Shown one piece after another: positions 16,099 through 23,671 of a stretch of DNA of 64,000 nucleotides (position 1 is its first letter; the number at the start of each line of letters is the position of its first letter). The position numbers and the translations under genes were made by a program. The DNA lies in NCBI RefSeq assembly GCF_029240215.1, contig NZ_JARBTK010000007.1:219372-283371 (forward strand), written 5' to 3'. The notes beneath the pieces were generated by a model. It was not told the origin of the DNA and did no database searches. It saw only the letters and a program-made list of their open reading frames with translations. This stretch comes from Chryseobacterium sp. Its GTDB lineage: Bacteria; Bacteroidota; Bacteroidia; Flavobacteriales; Weeksellaceae.

Positions 16099-16123
16099 GA
16101 GATTTGCTACATAATTCAAGATT

Positions 16124-17497
16124 ATGAAAGCTCTTTTAACCTTCACAATTATTCTTTGCTGTGCAATGATCACACGGGCTCAGGATTTGAAAATGACTAA
16201 TGAGATTGCTTCTTCACTTAAAGACAACATTACTCTTTCGAAACTACATTATCCAAAATCGGTCATTCAGTTTTATGCCAAAAATAATTCTGAATATGCC
16301 TGGATAAATAGTAACAAAAAATCAGATCAGCCAGAAATAGCAATGTTGTTGCTGGAGTATTCTTATCGATTCGGATTGCCTTTATCTGATTATCATCCGG
16401 AAACTCTTTCGTTAGAGAATTTAAGAAAATTGAGAGATACTTCTGCTGAAATAAATCAGAAAGAACAAGCGGTGTTCGATATTCTGATGACCGATGCTCT
16501 TATTACTTTCATCAATAATCTGCATTTTGGAAAATACAATCCTTCGTACACCTCATCGTTTATTGATATCAACGATATTAATGGATTTCGCTCAGAGAAT
16601 ATATTGTTATATGCAAGACAGCAAAAAGATTTTCTTAAGGCAATCCTTGATGTTCAGCCTAAGATTAAAGCTTATACAGATTTTCAGGATTATTTGAATA
16701 CAGTCTATGCAGAAAATGATTGTATGGATTCTCGTCCAGAAATGGAAAAAATAGTGATTAATATGGAGCGTTTACGATGGGTCGATACAGAAGATACGAC
16801 ATATATTCTGGTAAATATTCCTTCTTATACATTAGAATTTCATCAAAAGGGCACTGTGTCTGATTTTAAAGTAATTATTGGAAAGCCAACTACCAAAACA
16901 CCGGTTTTGAAAAGCAGTATTAATTATTTTACAACAGCCCCTGACTGGAAAGTTCCCCAAAGTATTTTCGTAAAAGAAATGCTTCCAAAAATTTTAAAAA
17001 ACAAAAGTTATTTAACAGATCATCATTATTCAGTTTACGATAAACAAGGTAATGAAGTCGAAATAACTTCGTCAAAATTAAAAGAGATCCGTCAAAATCC
17101 TTATAAATATAGTGTCAGACAATCATCAGGATGTGATAATGCATTAGGAGCAGTGGTTTTTAGATTTGAGAACTCTTATGGAGTATATCTCCATGATACT
17201 TCTCAGAAACAATTGTTTAATAAAGATGAAAGAGCTTTCAGTCATGGATGCATTCGTGTTGAAAATGCTAAAGAACTCGCATCTCTCCTTTTAAAAAATG
17301 ATGGCTCCGAAAATAAGATTCCCATTTTAGAAAATGCAATGGCTGATTACCAAAGAAAAGATTTTGTATTAAAGCAGCCGGTTCCCATCATTATTACTTA
17401 TCTGACTTGCTTAATAAAAGATGGAAAACCTGTACTGTATAAAGACATTTACCATTTTGATGATTCACTCGAAAATAAATTTAACCAAAATAAATAA
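16124..17497 (+). CDS. L,D-transpeptidase (YcbB-like) peptidoglycan cross-linking enzyme
   Basis: The 457-residue protein has a signal peptide (MKALLTFTIILCCAMITRAQ) and the YkuD catalytic motif SHGCIRV with Ser373, His374, Gly375 and nucleophile Cys376. The region before it (TYILVNIPSYTLEFHQKG, about 226-243) begins the YkuD domain, interrupted by the insertion typical of YcbB-like enzymes. It should form 3-3 cross-links in peptidoglycan from the periplasmic face. It is somewhat shorter than E. coli YcbB and no peptidoglycan-binding domain is obvious. The universal stress gene follows after seven bases, so the two are one operon under the FixK-type box. Confidence 0.88.
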   Translation: MKALLTFTIILCCAMITRAQDLKMTNEIASSLKDNITLSKLHYPKSVIQFYAKNNSEYAWINSNKKSDQPEIAMLLLEYSYRFGLPLSDYHPETLSLENLRKLRDTSAEINQKEQAVFDILMTDALITFINNLHFGKYNPSYTSSFIDINDINGFRSENILLYARQQKDFLKAILDVQPKIKAYTDFQDYLNTVYAENDCMDSRPEMEKIVINMERLRWVDTEDTTYILVNIPSYTLEFHQKGTVSDFKVIIGKPTTKTPVLKSSINYFTTAPDWKVPQSIFVKEMLPKILKNKSYLTDHHYSVYDKQGNEVEITSSKLKEIRQNPYKYSVRQSSGCDNALGAVVFRFENSYGVYLHDTSQKQLFNKDERAFSHGCIRVENAKELASLLLKNDGSENKIPILENAMADYQRKDFVLKQPVPIIITYLTCLIKDGKPVLYKDIYHFDDSLENKFNQNK

Positions 17498-17504
17498 TAA
17501 AATT

Positions 17505-18380
17505 ATGAGAACGATTGTAGTACCTACAGACTATTCAAAGCCGGCAAAAAATGCAGCATTGTATGCACTCCATCTGGCTAATGCTCTAAAATGTAATGTT
17601 GATTTGTGTCATGCATTTGCACTGCCGGTTGATAGCCCTATGCTTGGGCAGACCGCTTGGGCTTTATATGAATATCCGGCCTTACAGGATGAAAACAGTA
17701 AGGAGATGAAAAAACTGGTAAAAGTACTTGAAGATAAAGAGAAAACTTTATGGGGAGATGAAGCTTTTCCTTATCATCCGTCGATATACTATTCTTGCGA
17801 GGGAGGTGATGTTGTACAGTTAATAAATAATACAGCAGCCAATAATAAAACATTGCTCATTGTAATGGGGATGCAGGGAGCCGGAATGCTTGCCCGGTTT
17901 ATTTTTGGAAGCAACAGTCTTAAAATGATTGAAAATACACAATATCCACTCCTGTTAATTCCTCAAAATCATAAATTTAAGGGAATAAAAAAGATCGCTT
18001 TTGCAACAGATCTGAACAAAAAAGATATAAAAATTGCTCAATCTTTGATTAAGTTTGCCCAATATTTTGATGCCGAACTTTTAATTACCCATATTATTCA
18101 GAGTAATAATGATGTGATTCAGGATACTTCTTATGAACATAAAAAAGAAGTGTTTTTAAAGGCTCTGGATGGTAAAGTTTGTTATAACTGTATTTACAGC
18201 GAAAATATAGATTACGGTTTAGATATTCTGAAAAATAAAGACATTGACATCTTGGCAATGGGACATGACCACAGAAGTTTTCTCGAAAGATTTACTAAAA
18301 GCAGTCATGCTGCAAGACAGGCTGCAGAGTTAGAAATTCCACTATTGATCATTCCGGAAACTGATCATTTGTTTTTTTAA
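17505..18380 (+). CDS. tandem universal stress protein (UspA x2)
   Basis: The start is placed at the ATG giving MRTIVVPTDYSK, the normal UspA beginning, rather than at an upstream in-frame ATG inside the L,D-transpeptidase gene. The 291-residue protein has two UspA domains: residues 1-145, with the nucleotide-loop-like stretch GMQGAGMLARFIFGSNS, and about 150-288, starting KIAFATDLNKKD and ending LAMGHDHRSFLERFTKSSHAARQAAELEIPLLIIP. Such proteins bind ATP or other nucleotides and support survival under starvation, low oxygen and oxidative stress. A strong terminator follows the stop codon at once, closing the operon. Confidence 0.93.
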   Translation: MRTIVVPTDYSKPAKNAALYALHLANALKCNVDLCHAFALPVDSPMLGQTAWALYEYPALQDENSKEMKKLVKVLEDKEKTLWGDEAFPYHPSIYYSCEGGDVVQLINNTAANNKTLLIVMGMQGAGMLARFIFGSNSLKMIENTQYPLLLIPQNHKFKGIKKIAFATDLNKKDIKIAQSLIKFAQYFDAELLITHIIQSNNDVIQDTSYEHKKEVFLKALDGKVCYNCIYSENIDYGLDILKNKDIDILAMGHDHRSFLERFTKSSHAARQAAELEIPLLIIPETDHLFF

Positions 18381-18432
18381 TCTAAAATAAAATTCCTCGG
18401 GGGCTCTATCTCGGGGAATTTTATTTTAGATT
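18379..18432 (+). terminator. strong intrinsic terminator after the universal stress gene
   Basis: Arms 18379-18396 and 18415-18432 are perfect 18-base inverted repeats (AATCTAAAATAAAATTCC and its complement) with an 18-base loop; the left arm starts within the stop codon. A T-rich run follows. Confidence 0.88.
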
Positions 18433-18716
18433 TCAATTTTTTTATTCTTGTTTTATTGAGAATAATTAATTATAATTTAACATTTTTTTATTGATTGTCC
18501 GTTTTAATACCTAAAATTAATTTTAACACAAAGTTCGCAAAGGTTTTTTAACTACTAACTGCTTTTAAGTTACACAAAGGCGTAAAACTTAACAAAGACC
18601 ACAAAGTTTTTCGTTACTTAAAATAGTTTAGGTTGAAAAACGGATATTCAATTTTTTTTACATTCACATACTATTATTTGTATTAAAACTCATAACTTTA
18701 TATGATGATTTAATAT
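18433..18716. other. intergenic stretch with CACAAAG-type short repeats
   Basis: Between the terminator and the sensor kinase lie degenerate copies of a short motif: ACACAAAGTTCGCAAAGG (18527-18544), ACACAAAGGCGTAAAAC (18572-18588) and GACCACAAAGTTTTTCG (18597-18613). Similar CACAAAG/GCAAAG strings are scattered in flavobacterial intergenic DNA. A -7-like TATTATTTG (18672-18680) may drive the kinase gene. No coding potential was seen. Confidence 0.4.
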
Positions 18717-19910
18717 ATGGAAGATACTAAACTTTTGCATGCTATTATAGAAACAGCAATTGATGGTATTATTACCATTGATAATAGAGGGAGAATAGAA
18801 AGTATGAATCCCTCTGCGCTAAAAATATTTGGGTATAAAAAAGAAGAATTAACAGGCAGAAATATTTCAGTACTGATGCCGGAACCGGATAAAAGCAGAC
18901 ATGATGGTTATTTGCTTAGTTATCAAAATACCGGCGAAAAAAAGATAATCGGAAAGGGCAGGGAAGTAAAAGGATTAAGAAAAGATGGATCCCGATTTCC
19001 CTTCAGGCTTGCCGTAAGTGAAGTGCAATATCAGGACAGGGTAATTTATACAGGTTTTATCCATGATCTTTCAAAAGAAAAAGAAGCAGAAGAATTTCTT
19101 AAAAAATATACGATCGAGCTTGAAGAATTAGTTGAAAACCGTACAAAATCGCTGAAAAAAATGCTTCACGAATTGGAGGTGGCAAAAGAAGAAGCGAATG
19201 TATCTCTGGAAAAAGAAAAAGCGCTGAACCGTATGAAAAGCCGTTTTGTATCAATGGCATCGCACGAGTTTCGTACCCCTTTAAGTTCTATGCAGCTTTC
19301 TGCTGTACTTATTGAAAAATATCTGCAAACTTCCGATAATCTTCAAATATTAAAACATCTCCATAAAATTAAAACGGCAATTGGGAGTCTGAATTCCATC
19401 CTCAATGATTTTCTTTCCTTAGAAAAATTGGATACCGGAATTGTAAAACCTCATTATGACTCATTTGATATTGTTAAGTTTTCAGAAGAACTTACAGAAG
19501 AAATGCAGCTCATCACCAAAGAAGATCAAATTATTATTTACCAGCATACCGGATCGGAAAATGATGTAAATCTGGATCAAAATCTATTAAGGAATTGTTT
19601 AATGAATTTAATAAGCAATGCTATTAAATATTCAGGAGAGCGTACGTTGATTGAATTCTCTACGGCAATAAGTGAAGATCAATATGTGTTTTCAGTAAAA
19701 GATAATGGAATAGGAATACCTGAAGAAGACCAATCTGGCCTTTTTCAGCCATTTTTCAGAGCCCATAATACAGGAAATATTCCCGGAACAGGATTAGGGC
19801 TCAATATTGTGCAGCGGTATGTAAATCTCATGCATGGTAAGATTCATTTTGAAAGTAAATCAGGTGAGGGCACCGAGTTTACCTTATCATTTCAGAAAAA
19901 ATTAGTTTAA
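18717..19910 (+). CDS. FixL-like PAS sensor histidine kinase
   Basis: The 397-residue soluble kinase has an N-terminal PAS domain (about 1-125), a short coiled coil (about 128-170), HisKA with His183 in SHEFRTPLSS, and HATPase_c with NLISNAIKYS, DNGIGIPEED and GTGLGLNI. The PAS domain closely follows FixL and DosP: MPEPDKSRHDGY contains His62, and IIGKGREVKG contains Arg82, with the same 20-residue spacing as the haem ligand His200 and oxygen-sensing Arg220 of Bradyrhizobium FixL. Haem and oxygen sensing are therefore plausible but not proven, because some PAS domains keep this sequence without haem. No membrane segment is present. It is followed by the response regulator with a CRP domain after 21 bases, so the two form a two-component system. 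Confidence 0.9.
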   Translation: MEDTKLLHAIIETAIDGIITIDNRGRIESMNPSALKIFGYKKEELTGRNISVLMPEPDKSRHDGYLLSYQNTGEKKIIGKGREVKGLRKDGSRFPFRLAVSEVQYQDRVIYTGFIHDLSKEKEAEEFLKKYTIELEELVENRTKSLKKMLHELEVAKEEANVSLEKEKALNRMKSRFVSMASHEFRTPLSSMQLSAVLIEKYLQTSDNLQILKHLHKIKTAIGSLNSILNDFLSLEKLDTGIVKPHYDSFDIVKFSEELTEEMQLITKEDQIIIYQHTGSENDVNLDQNLLRNCLMNLISNAIKYSGERTLIEFSTAISEDQYVFSVKDNGIGIPEEDQSGLFQPFFRAHNTGNIPGTGLGLNIVQRYVNLMHGKIHFESKSGEGTEFTLSFQKKLV

Positions 19911-19931
19911 TAATACTCCAATTTAGTTCCA

Positions 19932-20984
19932 ATGGAAAAAACACGCATATTGATAATCGAAGATAATGACGATATCCGCGAAAGCACATCAGAAATTCTT
20001 GAACTTGCCAGTTATGAAGTATTTCAGGCTTCTAATGGTAAACAGGGAGTTGATCTGGCCATTAAACATATCCCGGATGTGATATTATGTGATATTATGA
20101 TGCCGGAACTTGACGGGTATGGGGTTTTGCATCTTTTAAGCAAAAGAGAGGATACTGCGCTTATTCCTTTTATTTTTATAACGGCAAAAACGGAACGGGT
20201 AGAAGTCCGAAAAGGAATAGAAATGGGTGCAGATGATTACCTTACCAAGCCTTTTGATGATATAGAACTCCTCAGTGCTATTGAAAGCCGATTGAAAAAG
20301 AAAGAACGTCAGAAAAGTCTTTACAGCAATATTCTTACACAAATGACAAATTTATTTCATGGTTCACACGGACTTGATGAATTAAAGAAAGCTTTTGATG
20401 AACGAAAAGTGAAGTTCTTTAAAAAAAAGCAGATTATATACTACGAGGGTGACACTGCGAATGCGGTTTATCTTATTATATCAGGCTCAGTGAAAACAAC
20501 AAAAATGACCGAAGATGGAAAAGAACTCATGACGGGAGTCTACAGCCCGGAAGAATATTTTGGAATCACCTCATTATTTGCAGGAAAAGAATATAAAGAG
20601 ACAGCTGAAGTATTGGAGGATGCTACCTTATGCTCAGTTCCCAGAGAAGTAATAGACCAGTTACTATATAAATATCCCGATATAGCTGAAAAATTCATCA
20701 AAATTCTTGCCCAGAATGTTATTACTCACGAAGAACAGTTATTGCAGCTTGCTTATTTTTCTGTAAGAAAAAGAATGGCAGAGGTCCTACTTAAACTCCA
20801 TGCAAAACATCCTCACACCGACAATTTTGAAATTTCAAGAGAAAACCTCGCTTCTATGGCTGGAATGGCTATCGAAACGGTAAGCAGAATTCTCAGTGAT
20901 TTTAAAGAAGAAAAATTAATAGACAGAAGTGCCGGAAAGATTACCATACTTGATGTTCTAAGACTTCAAAAGCTTAAAAACTAA
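19932..20984 (+). CDS. response regulator fused to a CRP/FNR-type transcription factor
   Basis: The 350-residue protein joins a receiver domain (residues 3-122, phospho-acceptor Asp54 in CDIMMPE, KPFDD) to a cyclic-nucleotide-like sensory domain (about 150-265) and a winged helix of the CRP/FNR type (about 275-345). The recognition helix holds ETVSRIL, the E-x-x-S-R pattern that in FNR and FixK reads TGA-containing half-sites. It is in effect FixJ and FixK in one polypeptide, and it lies directly after a FixL-like kinase. The cAMP-binding RxAT signature is absent, so control probably comes from phosphorylation. It is the best candidate to bind the TGAY-N4-RTCA boxes of this region. Confidence 0.9.
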   Translation: MEKTRILIIEDNDDIRESTSEILELASYEVFQASNGKQGVDLAIKHIPDVILCDIMMPELDGYGVLHLLSKREDTALIPFIFITAKTERVEVRKGIEMGADDYLTKPFDDIELLSAIESRLKKKERQKSLYSNILTQMTNLFHGSHGLDELKKAFDERKVKFFKKKQIIYYEGDTANAVYLIISGSVKTTKMTEDGKELMTGVYSPEEYFGITSLFAGKEYKETAEVLEDATLCSVPREVIDQLLYKYPDIAEKFIKILAQNVITHEEQLLQLAYFSVRKRMAEVLLKLHAKHPHTDNFEISRENLASMAGMAIETVSRILSDFKEEKLIDRSAGKITILDVLRLQKLKN

Positions 20985-21010
20985 TCTCTATCACTTTTTA
21001 TAATGATTTC

Positions 21011-21046
21011 ATGCATTTGTCAGTTCAATACAGTTCAATACATTTG
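21011..21046 (+). promoter_or_regulatory. promoter of the LdhA-N-like gene with half operator and 10-bp tandem repeat
   Basis: TACATTTG (21039-21046), followed by GAG, is a perfect -7 box. CAGTTCAATA occurs twice in tandem (21021-21040). A half-site GTCA (21019-21022) sits where the downstream half of a FixK-type box would be (centre 29.5 bases upstream of the -7 end), but the other half is poor (ATGC). Confidence 0.45.
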
Positions 21047-21063
21047 GAGATTGAACAGATAGT

Positions 21064-21420
21064 ATGAAAGTCATCGTTTATCATATCAGCCAGGAAGATA
21101 AAAAGCTTCTTGCTTTGGCTAATCGTAAAAAACATAAAATTACGATTATAGTAGATCCTTTAAGTGAAGCTACAGTCCATTTTGCAGAAGCAAAAGATAC
21201 TGCCATAATCATTGATCAGGAAAACCCGGTTTCAAATAACCTTATTTTGAAACTTATATCCTATGGGATCAAATATTTTATATTCAGATTCCAGGAACAT
21301 GTTCCCGTTGATGTATCAATAATTCAGGATTCCGGATTGAAATACATTACCGTTCCAGACTCAAAATTAGCCATTTCCTCAATAATTGAAATCCTCGATG
21401 CTTGGGAAAAAAGTGATTAG
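21064..21420 (+). CDS. free-standing LdhA-like N-terminal domain protein
   Basis: This 118-residue protein resembles only the N-terminal catalytic-domain segment of D-2-hydroxyacid dehydrogenases such as LdhA: MKVIVYHISQEDKKLLALAN, then LSEATVHFAEAKDTAIIID, LISYGIKYFIFRFQEHVPVD and ITVPDSKLAISSI line up with the LdhA order, including the strand where LdhA has LIALRCAGFNNVD. The NAD-binding Rossmann domain and catalytic Arg, Glu and His residues are missing, and the gene has its own promoter and a clean stop, so it does not look like a recent truncation. It is likely a non-enzymatic relative, perhaps a ligand or redox sensor or a partner of intact LdhA. It lies between the response regulator and hsp20 genes. 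Confidence 0.65.
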   Translation: MKVIVYHISQEDKKLLALANRKKHKITIIVDPLSEATVHFAEAKDTAIIIDQENPVSNNLILKLISYGIKYFIFRFQEHVPVDVSIIQDSGLKYITVPDSKLAISSIIEILDAWEKSD

Positions 21421-21435
21421 TATCATTTCAAAACG

Positions 21436-21478
21436 CAACGACAGTCATGATTTAAAAATTATTTCCATTATACCTTTG
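21436..21478 (+). promoter_or_regulatory. degenerate FixK-type box and -7 element of hsp20
   Basis: CAAC-GACA-GTCA (21436-21447) keeps the right half-site and AC of the left. TACCTTTG (21471-21478) is a perfect -7 box followed by GAG, 36.5 bases from the box centre to its last base. Confidence 0.45.
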
Positions 21479-21505
21479 GAGTATAAACCTTAAAATAATT
21501 TTATT

Positions 21506-21937
21506 ATGAAAACTTTAGAAAAAACCAATCCAACGAATCAATCTCAATTATTAGAATCTCTGGTAGAAGATTTCTGGAAGAATGATGATCTTGTTAATCA
21601 GTCGGTTAAAGTGGAGCCAACAGTTAATATTGTTGATAAAAATGGTGTCTATAAGATAAAAGTTTCAGCTCCGGGATTTAAGAAAAAAGATTTCCATGTA
21701 GCTGTGGAAGACGGATCACTGATCATCAGTGCTGAAACCAGTGCAGAGAAAAAAGAAGAAAAAGAAAATTATGTAAGAAAAGAATTTTCAGCTTCCTCAT
21801 TTGTCCGCAGTTTCCGTTTACCAGAAAACATCACTTTGGGTCATATAAAAGCCAATTATAAAAACGGATTGTTAAATATTACGATCAGTAAAACTAATCT
21901 GGATAAAAAAGAAGTAAAAGAGATCAAAATACGCTAA
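21506..21937 (+). CDS. Hsp20/alpha-crystallin small heat-shock protein
   Basis: The 143-residue chaperone has a short N-terminal arm and an alpha-crystallin domain (about residues 38-140): PTVNIVDKNGVYKIKVSAPGFKKKDFHVAVEDGSLIISAE, FSASSFVRSFRLPENI and the strand-defining YKNGLLNITI. The C-terminal I-x-I motif is present as IKIR. Such proteins hold unfolding proteins in large oligomers without ATP. No CIRCE element was seen; the upstream region instead has the island-type box and promoter. A small heat-shock protein (HspX) is the hallmark of the mycobacterial hypoxia regulon. Confidence 0.95.
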   Translation: MKTLEKTNPTNQSQLLESLVEDFWKNDDLVNQSVKVEPTVNIVDKNGVYKIKVSAPGFKKKDFHVAVEDGSLIISAETSAEKKEEKENYVRKEFSASSFVRSFRLPENITLGHIKANYKNGLLNITISKTNLDKKEVKEIKIR

Positions 21938-21963
21938 AATTTTTTAGTATTAATTCATAAAAC

Positions 21964-22025
21964 CTGTTGCGCATTTTAAGAGATTATTCAAGTATCAGAG
22001 CCTGAATAGATGAGGTGCGCAACAG
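21964..22025 (+). promoter_or_regulatory. nested stem-loop leader between hsp20 and the beta-CASP nuclease gene
   Basis: CTGTTGCGCA (21964-21973) and TGCGCAACAG (22016-22025) are perfect 10-base inverted repeats, and TATTCA (21985-21990) with TGAATA (22003-22008) forms an inner 6-bp stem. No T-run follows, so it is not a typical terminator. It may be a leader structure controlling the nuclease gene, for example an autoregulatory or processing site. Confidence 0.5.
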
Positions 22026-22044
22026 ATTTATAAAAATAAAAAAA

Positions 22045-23412
22045 ATGGACACTATCATTCTAAAATCTCTCGGAGGAGCTGAAACAGTTACGGGATCTAA
22101 ACATTTATTAAAAACCTCGGAGCTTACTATATTAGTAGATTGCGGATTGTTTCAGGGCATTAAATCTTTGCGTGAACAAAACTGGGAACCGTTAAATTTC
22201 GATGTAGCTGAAATAGATATTGTCATTCTTACCCATGCCCATCTTGATCATTGCGGATATATTCCTCTTCTTGTAAAAAACGGGTTTAAAGGTAAAATTT
22301 ATATGACGGAACCTACCAAAGAATTAGCAAAATTGATTTTACTTGATAGTGCAAAACTGCAGGAAGAAGACGCTGAGAAAGCAAATTTTCATCATTATAC
22401 CAAGCATAATCCCGCAAAACCGTTGTACACGATAAATGACGCTGAGAGATCTTTTAAACAATTTTTTACGGTTAATGAAAACACCACGATCAAACTTAGT
22501 GATCATATTCAATGCAGGTTTAAACCTTGCGGGCATATTATTGGAGCGTGTTCTGTGGAAATAGTATGTTTTGGAAAACCGATCATTTTTTCAGGAGATA
22601 TCGGGCGGACTCAGAGCGCAATTTTACCTCCTCCTGATTTTTTCACCAAAGCAGATTTTATAATAATGGAATCTACTTACGGAGACAGACTTCATGACAA
22701 TACCAATTTGTATGATAAATTGGAACACTGGATTAATCTCACGGTTAAAAACCAGGGTAACATAATTATTCCCAGTTTTGCTGTAGGCAGAGCACAGGAG
22801 CTCATTTATATTCTTTATCGGCTCAAGGAACAAAACAGAATACCCCGTAACCTTCCAATAATAATGGATAGTCCAATGGCTGCTTCTGCAACAGATATTA
22901 TGGTTGAATATGCTGCATATACAACTGTTGATAAAGAAAAATGGTTGGAAATTATTGAACAGATGAATATCAACAGAGAATATACAAATACAACTGAAAT
23001 TGTTCGTGATAAACGAAGTAAAATAATAATTGCAGGCAGTGGGATGATAACAGGAGGGCGTGTTCTTGAATATTTAAAACATGATGTCGGAAACAGCCGG
23101 AATACAGTATTAATTGTCGGATTTCAGGCAGAAGGTACTCGTGGAAGAGCATTACTTAACGAATCTCATGAGTTAAAAATTCACGGAAGATACTATCCTG
23201 TGAAAGCAAATGTTGTTGAATTGACGGGATTATCCGCACACGCCGACCAATCTGAACTGATGGAGTGGATAAAGAAATATAAAAATCCTCCTAAACAAAT
23301 CATGCTGGTTCATGGTGAGCCCTCTGCATTGGAAGCATTAAGAGTGAAAATTCAAACGGAGTTACAAATACCGGTAAAAATTCTAATAAAAGGCGAGGAA
23401 GTCGTTTTTTGA
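22045..23412 (+). CDS. MBL-fold beta-CASP RNA nuclease family protein
   Basis: The start is set at the ATG giving MDTIILKSLGGAETVTGSKHLL, the usual family beginning; an earlier in-frame GTG at 22015 would lie inside the leader hairpin. The 455-residue protein has the metallo-beta-lactamase motifs THAHLDHCG (His64, His66, Asp68, His69), FKPCGHIIGA, FSGDIGR and the beta-CASP elements: motif A (IMESTYGDR), motif B (GSGMITGGRVLEYL) and the C-terminal ELTGLSAHADQSELMEWI and VHGEPSALEAL. It is related to the CPSF-73-like and YsgE/RNase J relatives and is probably an endo- or exoribonuclease or, less likely, a DNA-acting enzyme. It closes the stress island. Confidence 0.9.
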   Translation: MDTIILKSLGGAETVTGSKHLLKTSELTILVDCGLFQGIKSLREQNWEPLNFDVAEIDIVILTHAHLDHCGYIPLLVKNGFKGKIYMTEPTKELAKLILLDSAKLQEEDAEKANFHHYTKHNPAKPLYTINDAERSFKQFFTVNENTTIKLSDHIQCRFKPCGHIIGACSVEIVCFGKPIIFSGDIGRTQSAILPPPDFFTKADFIIMESTYGDRLHDNTNLYDKLEHWINLTVKNQGNIIIPSFAVGRAQELIYILYRLKEQNRIPRNLPIIMDSPMAASATDIMVEYAAYTTVDKEKWLEIIEQMNINREYTNTTEIVRDKRSKIIIAGSGMITGGRVLEYLKHDVGNSRNTVLIVGFQAEGTRGRALLNESHELKIHGRYYPVKANVVELTGLSAHADQSELMEWIKKYKNPPKQIMLVHGEPSALEALRVKIQTELQIPVKILIKGEEVVF

Positions 23413-23452
23413 AATGCCGATTATTACTCTTGAAAGTCGTTTTGGTGAAAGT

Positions 23453-23593
23453 TTATTTCCTCATTTTGTTTTCTATTCTGTTTAAGAAAAGTTTTCTATC
23501 GGTATTTGAAATTTCTTTGTCCAAATTCAATTTTTCTATTGTGATTTTATACGTTTCTATAGCTTGGTTTTTCGTTTGAGGTTTCTCAATGCA
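23453..23593 (-). pseudogene. fragment of a TPR-like protein C-terminus
   Basis: A minus-strand frame of 46 codons ends at a TAA (23453-23455) and reads like a protein tail (NQAIETYKITIEKLNLDKE, then NRIENKMRK), with codon use like its neighbours. It is cut at its start by a TGA (23594-23596) and has no start codon or upstream domain. It is probably a remnant of a deleted gene, possibly related to the TPR tail of the next gene. Confidence 0.4.
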
Positions 23594-23671
23594 TCAGCTT
23601 TCGGCTCATAGTGTCGCCAATAATCCTTTCATTTACGATGTTTTTACTGAATCACATCCTTCGTGCTAATT

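Noticed and set aside
17421..17504. Longer start for the universal stress protein
   Set aside because: The first 28 codons lie inside the L,D-transpeptidase gene and lack UspA features; MRTIVVPTDYSK is the usual start.
18527..18613. CRISPR-like array from CACAAAG repeats
   Set aside because: The repeats are short, degenerate and unevenly spaced, with no spacer pattern and no cas genes.
22015..22044. GTG start giving ten extra residues for the beta-CASP nuclease
   Set aside because: The added residues overlap the right arm of a hairpin and are not part of the usual family N-terminus; the ATG at 22045 fits better.
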